Source: Selaginella moellendorffii
Lineage: Eukaryota; Streptophyta; Lycopodiopsida; Selaginellales; Selaginellaceae
Length of the DNA: 64,000 bases
Assembly (NCBI RefSeq): GCF_000143415.4
Contig: NW_003314330.1
Span: 1 to 64,000, forward strand
Direction of reading: 5' to 3'
The notes under the pieces were generated by a model. It did not search any database. It was not told the origin of the DNA and worked only from the letters and a program-made list of their open reading frames with translations. Shown piece by piece: positions 57,448 through 64,000 of this stretch. Within the stretch, counting starts at the first letter, position 1, and each line of letters begins with the position of its first letter. The position numbers and the translations under genes are program-made.

Positions 57448-58966
57448 CCATCTTCGTAATCTAGTTTTGAAGAAGGGTCCAGTGTTTTGTGTGCAATCTG
57501 AGGTTGGCACCGGCAAATCTTGCAACACTAGAACTCAGGAATTAATCCATGAATTTGCAAACCGGGTGGGATGTTAATGAAGAGCTTAAACTGGTCGATG
57601 TTGAAAGAATTGTCTACAGCTTGAGTATTTGAGTCTAGTTGCGGCTCAAGCCGGCATGAAAGACTGATTGTAGAACTGAACAGCTAATGAAGCCTTTTCG
57701 CAGTGACACTTACTCTTAAAATTAAAGGTGAAATTTAAGGAAATTTTGCTTCACACAAACCTTTAGGCTAAGTATCAATACTTAAAGGGCACTCACCATT
57801 AACTTAGAATTTTTATATTAGAAGATTTTAACTTAATTTTAAATTTTAATGTTATTCTTTTCACATCAATATTGCAGGATTTAGCCTTGACAGTGGTGGT
57901 GGTGGCTATTGGCACTACAAAAATAAAGATCTCTATGGAAGAAGAAGGATTCCATAAGCAATAAATCATGAAAATTTCCAAGAATTGAGAGTTTACCTTG
58001 TGTGAGAGGGGGAAGTCTCCATGGTTAGGCCACAATCCCTTGCGAACATAGCAATCTGCTAAGCAGATCTACCACATGGTTCCCATTGTGAGATCACCTA
58101 TTTTGTCTATGAGCACATAAGGTGTGTTGGTGATGGGAAAAATGCATAATACAACACCCCCTCTCTTATGTGGTTGCCCCTTTGCCATGCTCACTCCTCA
58201 CTTCCTCTCTAGCACACTTAGTCATGCCTTAAATGTTTAATGACTAACTCAAATTTAGTATCGTTAAACTTTAATTAGTAAATGGATATGTTAACGACTA
58301 TAATTTTATAACTTTGATGGCATAACTGCCACATAGGATACTAGTTAGCTTGTGATCAAGCAAGAGCATGCAATGCTTCTTCCTTTCGGAGCTTCTTCTT
58401 CTGAAGAACTAGGGCTAGCTAGGGGAGGTGGGAGCGGTTCATCAAGCACGGAAGACAGCCATGGCACTGCAAGCACCATACAGTGAGAGAGATCGGTGTG
58501 CGGACGATCTGCACGTGCAATGGCCGTCCGCCCTCCAGATCCCATGCATCGCCTCAGCGCGACGTAGCGATCGCTCATCCTCCTCGTCCCCGCGCTAATT
58601 TTGTTTTGATCTACGTCAGCCCTAATTCTGACGAAGAAATAAAAATACAAAATGAAAAAAATCGAGATTACTCGCGAGATCCACTTGTGTTCGGGAAGGC
58701 TTTTAGCAGTGGTCGCCTGAGGTCTGCTCAAGACCAAATCAATGAACTCCAAGAAGTCCTTGCTCTTTGGTTGAGTGAGTGTGGTAAGGATTAGTAGTAA
58801 TGCTAGTGCTTTTTAGGGGAGTATTGAGATTGCATGGGCTGGAATACCATCTTCTCATAATTTAAAGATTACCTCACAAATTGGGATTTTTATAAGATCC
58901 CACTTTGTGGGAGTAGTTTTCCCTGTGGAAGATGAACCAACAGCTTCTTTATAGTGCTATACTCGT
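57448..58966. other. Intergenic stretch without recognisable gene
   Basis: AT-rich to ~58330, with a short (GTG)n at 57890. From 58345 to 58800 composition rises in GC and both strands hold ~100-135-codon frames without recognisable domains; neither is called as a gene. Confidence 0.5.
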
Positions 58967-59919
58967 TCAAACAAAGAGTGGTCTACTTTCAGCAGCCATC
59001 TCATTACCCCTGCCTTCTGGACCTTCTTGGGCCACCTTGGCTTCAACCATGTCCAAGAACATCCTCGCCAGCCGCACAGACTCTGTCCGGTCGGCCTCCC
59101 GCAGGTACCCGTCCTTGAACTCGTCCCAAAACTCCATGCCAGGCCGGGGATAGTAGGGATCATTGACAAAGAAGCTGTCGGCGAGTGCGTCCACATTGTT
59201 GTTGTGAGGCTTGCACTGGTTGAAATCGAAGCAGGCAAACCCAGGGTCGGAGAAGGTCCTCAGCTCGTCACCACCCACGACGAACTCGATGTCGCGACCA
59301 TCCAGCCCTGGATTAAAGAAGCGCAAAAGTAACGCATGAATGAAACAGTTACAAAGCTGAAAACACCTGCGAGGTGGTGGATCCTGGCAAGAAGTCTACC
59401 CATTTCTTGGGCCAGCGATTCGATTGGCAGCCCCAGCTCCTTGCAACGGTTGGCATCCAGCGGGAAGTTACTGGCATTGAAGAATCGAGACGCCAGGTGC
59501 TGGCGTTTCGCACCCAAGTAGATCCGTGCAACGAAGGGCTTGGAGTACCTAGAGTGGAGTGCAGGGAAGAACTTGGCCCTGATGGAATCCGCGAGAGCAG
59601 GGGGGACGGGCCAGACTCGCTGCATCGTGTACGCAGCGGGTATATTTGGCAGCAGTGACAAATCCATTCGCAGGCACTCCGCCAGTGATGCGAGAGAAGG
59701 GAAGAATTCAACGGGCTTGGGCACCAGAAAGAGGAGATTCTCTGCGCCCTGGCATGCCTTACTTATCTTTTGGTGATTCTCAAACTCATCGAGCAGCTCG
59801 GGAAAGCGGCTGGCATCTGCCAAGCACTTGATCGCCACGTTGTTCCGCGATTGCCATACGTAAACTGTGGCAAAGCTCCCCGCTCCCAAGCGCACAATCT
59901 CAGTAACTTCTTGTGTCAT
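58967..59919 (-). CDS. DUF3669-like protein (fungal-type family)
   Basis: Two exons, 59919-59367 and 59307-58967, joined across a 59-bp GT-AG intron give 297 aa. The start (RLGAGSFATVYVWQ, then VAIKCL) resembles the glycine loop and beta-3 Lys of protein kinases. The second half carries the blocks I associate with DUF3669: FVARIYLGAKR, FPLDANRCKELGLPIESLAQEMG, ARIHHLAGLDGRDIEFVVGG, CFDFNQCKP, and SFFVNDPYYPRPGMEFWDEF. That domain is known to me mainly from fungal zinc-finger-annotated proteins; biochemical role unknown. Kinase catalytic-loop motifs (HRD, DFG) are not seen in canonical form; DFNQC may stand in for DFG. A fungal gene transfer is a possible origin; the intron has the local short form. 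Confidence 0.7.
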
Positions 59920-60078
59920 TCTCTTCTAGTGTTTTAAGAGAATGAACCCTAGGCCAACCTCTTAAGGCGTTAAAATCCCATACGCAATGGAATATTCTCA
60001 GATTATTCTCATGGTTCGTGTCGCTTACTATGTCTGGTTTCTATGTAACTTATATTGATTGCTCTGGGAATGCAGCAC
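59920..60078. promoter_or_regulatory. Upstream region of the DUF3669-like gene
   Basis: Short spacer between the DUF3669-like start and the aldo/keto reductase relic. No clear element was identified. Confidence 0.3.
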
Positions 60079-60210
60079 ATGACAGAGCTTGTTGAGGAGG
60101 GAAAGCTGAAGGACCTGTAAGCATCAGCCGCTGATATTCATCAAGCACATTCGATTCATCCTACCATCGTTCAAATTGAGTGGTCTCGGAGATCATTGCA
60201 GCTTGCAGGT
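60079..60210 (+). pseudogene. Aldo/keto reductase fragment
   Basis: About 43 codons: MTELVEEGKLKDL, a TAA stop, then ASAADIHQAHSIHPTIVQIEWS. This matches the segment of plant IN2-2/auxin-induced-type aldo/keto reductases around VEEGKIKYIGLSEAS...RRAHAVHP...Q-EWS. The catalytic tetrad lies elsewhere and is absent. A single-exon relic. Confidence 0.75.
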
Positions 60211-61080
60211 ACAAAGCATCGTTATCATTCATGATAGGAAAGTTTTTCTTGCAGGGAGCCCGGGACTGGCAGTGCTATGGTTTTTTTACTCTGGACAACT
60301 GAATTGCTTGCTTTCGTCAAGAAGAGGAAGTTGTGAAATGATGGCTTACTAAATCATTGCACAAGGCTTGCAAATCTGGGAATGGGTGAGCATCGATACG
60401 GAGCTTTTCTTTGTCGTTACTAAGTTTCTCAACTCAGGAGCTATAGGAGAAACACCCTTGCTACTTGATTTCCAGAGTGGCCAGCTCGTTTCAAAAGGAG
60501 GTTAGTCTATTCAGCTCTTATAGTTTTACATTTTGATGGCTCTCTCTATATGGAGAAAGCGTCGACTACCGTTCTTTTCTTCTCTGGATCAACTTAAGGT
60601 TTGATATAAATCTTTACTTTCTGTGCTCTAACACTATTAATCTTCGCAGAACGTGGAGGAGTTTTATAACGAAATTTATATCCTTACAAATTACTTAGTG
60701 TTCATTTGGGGTCCCTTGCAAGCTGCAATCCTTGCTGTGCCTCACAGGAATCCCCAAGGTGGCAGCCAAGACTACACGAGCACTTTGTTTTGGCAAATTT
60801 ATGAGGCCGAACAATTCGCACAAGGTTTGCATTTTTTCCATGAAGTTTGCGACTAACTGCCATTCTCTCCTGCAGTTGTTCGAGTTACTGTCAATGCCAG
60901 ACATCCCAAGCTCGTTTCCTGTAGCAACTCATTCATCAGGTGAGACAATCACTTATAGAGAACTCATTTTGCGTGTTGCACTGTGGATCTCTCACAAGCT
61001 CTCTCACTGCCCGATGGTGGAATTTACAACGAGCTCGTGGGAGCATGAGAGCCTAACTTGCTGTGAAACCCTTCAAGATC
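60211..61080 (+). other. Possible remnant of an unrecognised spliced gene
   Basis: Several short open stretches bounded by splice-like sites lie in series: IGETPLLLDFQSGQLVSKG (60443-60500), VDYRSFLLWINL (~60560-60598), VEEFYNEIYIL...PQGGSQDYTSTLFWQIYEAEQFAQ (60653-60825), and VVRVTVNARHPKLVSC (60877-60940). They read like exons of a conserved eukaryotic gene, but I could not name the family or make a complete in-frame join. Confidence 0.35.
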
Positions 61081-61570
61081 TTATTGCACGCTGCATCTAA
61101 GGTAAGCAAATCTACATTCTCCTCACTCCTTGTTCCAATATTTTCTTCTGAAAAGAGACCGAACACTGGACCATTTACAATCTGAACCGTCCACTGTATA
61201 AAATCTGGGCTACTTCTACTCTTGTGTTTCCACCTCCAATATTGCAGCCTCCATTTTCGTTGGTTCCTTGCGATGTACTTTTCAAGCCAGATCAGGATGC
61301 AATGCATCAATGTAAGCTCTCATCACCCTTAAACTCGCTGCATCAACACCCTTATCCTTGCATTTTTGGATATATGTCTGGAACCACTGGTTGAATTGCC
61401 TTAGAGACTCATGGGGTTGCTAGTGAATGAGATCAAGCTCCACCATCACATGATCTTTGCTCTCTAGTATCTCAAAACAAGTGAGGAAAAGCTTTGTGAG
61501 AGACTCAAAGTCAGCTGTCTGTTGTTGTGTAACTGTGAGTTGCCACAAGAGTGTCTGAGCCTGACCAAAA
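61080..61570 (-). pseudogene. Gypsy gag fragment
   Basis: Minus-strand frame with FESLTKLFLTCFEILESKDH, a stop, then ESLRQFNQWFQTYIQKCKDKG and ASLRVMRAYIDALHPDL. The ESLR-x-F-x-x-x-F pattern is that of retrotransposon gag (capsid) proteins. A short relic, with no pol detected beside it. Confidence 0.65.
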
Positions 61571-62380
61571 AGTGACAAGTGGAAATATGTCACCTACTGT
61601 GTGCGCATCAAGAGCATTCTGTTGTCTTGGGGCTGCCATTGCTCTTGTCTTTCGTTTCCTCACAAGCGGCAAAGAGCAGATTTCTTGTAACTGTCTGTCA
61701 GAGAAATGGCCGGTTTTGGAGCGAGTTGACGCCAATATAGAAAATCACGCCTCCCCCTCAGCGTCCCAAGGCAGTTCATGAAGTTCTTTACACATGCAAG
61801 CTCTGATCTATCCTTCAGCCTCAAATCCCCTCTAAATTCCCAGATCTGCCAGAAAACAACCCTCTTTCACCTCCTATCTAATCCCCTAAGTCACAAAGAT
61901 CCCCTAACTCAAGATCAATACCTCTCAATGTCATGGCTTTTCCGAATGTAGCAGAAAGCAAGCCAGGTAGCAATCACAAAAGGCCAAAGACAATCACGCC
62001 ATTGAAAATGTCATATATTGAAATGCTCCTTTTCTTCCTTTCTCCAAAAAGGGCAATACAAAAGCCTGGTCTCTTTCTCTCTCTCCTTTTATTCCCGTTA
62101 CGTCCTCAGGATGTTATCCAAGATGTGGTATAAAACAATCAATAATTTCTTCACGAGTTTGGCTTTGCTAGGGCTCATGCAGATTGGAATATATCTATAT
62201 TAAGTGGGCAGGAATTATAGTAGTGTCCATGGATGACTTGATTCATGTAGAGTTGCAGTGACTAAAAAGCTTTTAGTGAAGCTTAAAATTGCTTTATCAA
62301 CCTGATTCAATAAGATAGACTTGGGAGAGCTATCATATTGTCTTGGCTTGCAAATAGTTCATGATTGTGCTAATATTTTT
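61570..62380. other. Intergenic or repeat-derived stretch
   Basis: No gene recognised. The sequence TCTCTCTCTC near 62070 and TATA-like runs near 62190 are unremarkable. Confidence 0.4.
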
Positions 62381-63120
62381 TCTCCATTAGGCCAAATTCA
62401 CAATAGCCATTCTAGCGATATTTAGAAGCATTTTCCCACAACTTATACATCCTCTAGTCAAAGTCTTGCTCACCTCTAAAAATATGAGCTTATGGTTTGA
62501 GGAGAAAAATGAGATGGCCACCAAGCCATTTTGTAATCTTGTTGGTAGTCTTCTCTACTTATCCCTGCACATAGCAATAAAAATTGTTCACTACCTTGAA
62601 GAGATAAGCACTTGTGGTCTCTTGTACTTAGAAATTCAAGAGACAGGGGAAGCTTAATTCATTTGGATTTGCAAATGCAAATTATCTTGGAGGTCTAGAT
62701 AGCAGAAAATAAAAAACTGGTAGGTGTTTAAACATGCTTGGGGGAGCAATTAGCTGAACAAGTAAGAAGCATGTGATGGTGGCAACCTCAATGTGTAAAG
62801 CAAAATTCATGGCTCTTGCATTAGCGACCAAGGAAGCTACCTGGCTTCGGAATTTTTTTCAAAACTTCGAAGTTGCATAAAAATCCACACCAACTCAACT
62901 CTACAATGACAATACCTCAGCTGTGCAACTTGCTCACAATCCTGTACTTCATAGAAGCACAAAACACATTGAGGCCAGATGTCACATGATCAGAGATCAC
63001 ATCATCCACCAGCAATTCCAAACACCTGATTGTTGATATTTTCACTAAAGTTCTGGACAAGCACACACACCACAAACTCAGAAGCATGCTTAGAATGAGG
63101 AAAACACTTGGCTGAGGGGG
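62380..63120 (+). pseudogene. Ty1/copia pol 3' end (reverse transcriptase tail and RNase H)
   Basis: Broken plus-strand frames with FCNLVGSLLYLSLHIAIKIVHYL (RT end), MVATSMCKAKFMALALATKEATWLRNFF (RNase H, normally AEYMA), LYNDNTSAVQLAHNPVLHRSTKHIEARCHMIRDHI (the DN and TKHI blocks) and a degraded C-terminus. This is the end of a Ty1/copia polyprotein. Stops and frameshifts are frequent. Confidence 0.85.
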
Positions 63121-63211
63121 AGAAGTGGGCAGCCAAGCATGTTTTACACTTCTTTGTTTTGCACTATGGCTGCCTTGGCTGACCAAGAGTGTCTTACGCA
63201 TTGGCTGTCTT

Positions 63212-63350
63212 GGCTGAGGGGGAGTGTTAGGTACAGCCAAGAGAATGCCAAAAAAACTGGGACAACTGGAGCATCATGAGACACTAGGGACAAAGAGAGT
63301 ATATAGAGAGTGTGCTTGAAGATACTTTTATTGTGCTCTTTTCTTTGTTC
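63212..63350 (+). mobile_element. Copia polypurine tract and start of 3' LTR
   Basis: GGCTGAGGGGGAG directly followed at 63225 by TGTTAGGTACAG, the typical tract-LTR junction of plant copia elements. A second, near-identical GGCTGAGGGGGAG lies at ~63112. The LTR carries a TATA-like GTATATAGAGAG at ~63300 and seems to be cut short before ~63360, where a PPR relic starts. Confidence 0.65.
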
Positions 63351-63359
63351 CAGTAACGT

Positions 63360-63720
63360 GCATGGAGGACGCTAGCTTCTTCATCTTCGATAAGATGTGG
63401 GTGAAACCTGACTGGCTCCTGGAATGTAATGATCACGGCCTATTCTGACAATCTGTCAGCTTGTAGCCCATGCCGGCTTGCTGCTTGATGGTGTTGACAA
63501 CTATGGTTCCATAGAGACGGACTTTGGCATAACATATGAGTGCATTATCAATCTTCTTTTGCGATCCGGAATGCTGCGGCAAGCCGAGGAGCTCGCCGTT
63601 TGGGCCGGGATGCTCAGCCTGGAGGATAATTCTCGCTGCATGTAAGAGTCATGGCGATGCTAAGAGAGCGGAATGCCTCGGCAAGCAGGTTGATTGAGGC
63701 TTAGCGCAAAGTTCCTGCTC
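63360..63720 (+). pseudogene. PPR gene relic
   Basis: Plus-strand frame with LVAHAGLLLDGVDNYGSIET, DFGITYECIINLLLRSGMLRQAEELA, the pattern of the last repeats of plant PLS-type PPR proteins (CSHAGLLD-G...DYGI-P---HY-C--DLLGRAG-L-EAE-L). Several stops break it. No E or DYW domain was found. Confidence 0.75.
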
Positions 63721-63754
63721 CTACTTTTCTTGCCACTGGAGAAATGAGTGAGTA

Positions 63755-64000
63755 CTCATAACACTTTCTGACATGGCAGAAGTGGAGCTCCAGAGAGTCT
63801 GGGATTGTTCGTGAATGCTGCGGCCGGGATGGTCCCTGTGGTATTTCCCCAGATAGAAAGTTGCTTTAGAGATTCATAAATCGCAGATTGGGCAGCTTCA
63901 GCATCGATTCAGGAACTTCACCGGTGAGTTCGTTCAATGACAAGTCCAGAGACTCCAGCGACGTTGCGTTTCCAATGCTTGCTGGAATGCTACCTTTGAG
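63755..64000 (-). pseudogene. LRR receptor-like gene fragment
   Basis: Minus-strand leucine-rich repeats entering from the window's right edge: LKGSIPASIGNATSLESLDLS, NELTGEVPESMLKLPNLRFMNL, a TAA stop, then SNFLSGEIP and, in another frame, a FTNNPRLSGAPLLPC-like end of the LRR block. This is the typical end of the ectodomain of an LRR receptor-like kinase or protein. The stop and frameshift suggest a relic, although the part beyond the window is unseen. Confidence 0.7.

Noticed and set aside
58345-58794. Frames of 135 (minus) and 103 (plus) codons
   Set aside because: No domain, opposite strands overlap, and no neighbouring exons were found.

Overview
The window looks like nuclear DNA of a vascular plant, most probably a lycophyte such as Selaginella. 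This is inferred from very short introns (about 45-70 bp), dense and sometimes almost touching genes, plant-specific families (SAUR, germin-like, PPR, CBSX3, GT47 and full-size ABCA proteins) and interspersed decayed Ty3/gypsy and Ty1/copia elements. A 100-N run at 16237-16336 marks an assembly gap. The species was not tested by any search.

Layout. 1-16.2 kb is AT-rich and repetitive. A minus-strand chromovirus remnant (integrase 7.8-9.1 kb, chromodomain end near 0.95-1.1 kb) appears to be split by a ~6.6 kb AT-rich insertion that carries a GC-rich array of 96-bp palindromic units. A plus-strand gypsy element (primer site 10090, gag-protease-reverse transcriptase to 12.77 kb) follows, broken by stops. 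After the gap and a CT/GT microsatellite come an intronless secreted bulb-type lectin gene (17.3-18.2 kb) and a 0.8-kb tandem duplication (19.4-21.0 kb).

21.8-46.8 kb is the gene-rich core: an alpha/beta-hydrolase membrane protein, a SAUR, a 16-exon full-size ABCA transporter, a RING-membrane protein, a GT47 glycosyltransferase, a plastid-type cysteine synthase, a 75-aa membrane protein, ubiquitin-L40, two paralogous membrane-anchored kinase-N-lobe microproteins, CBSX3, a YbaK-domain protein, indole-3-glycerol-phosphate synthase, a five-knuckle CCHC protein, a SAM-domain protein and a divergent pair of LTP-like cysteine-rich secreted proteins. Exon joins for the multi-exon genes were worked out by hand and keep frame throughout.

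46.8-50.4 kb is a mosaic: a decayed germin-like gene, a degenerate tRNA-Asp, an inverted copy of the LTP-3'-end/germin segment, then a direct copy of the 43.7-45.8 kb block (IGPS tail, CCHC, SAM), in which only the SAM gene stays open. 50.6-55.7 kb holds Tat/Athila-like gypsy fragments on both strands and a PPR relic; 56.2-57.4 kb a spliced, motif-less DEAD-box-helicase-like gene; 59.0-59.9 kb a DUF3669-like gene of a type I associate with fungi; 60-64 kb relics (aldo/keto reductase, gag, copia, PPR, LRR).

The genes do not form one pathway. Primary metabolism (cysteine and tryptophan synthesis), wall synthesis, lipid transport and ubiquitin functions sit side by side. The items most worth a second look are the paired kinase-N-lobe proteins, the lectin with an unknown N-terminal domain, the DUF3669 gene, the motif-less helicase, the palindromic array and the segmental mosaic.
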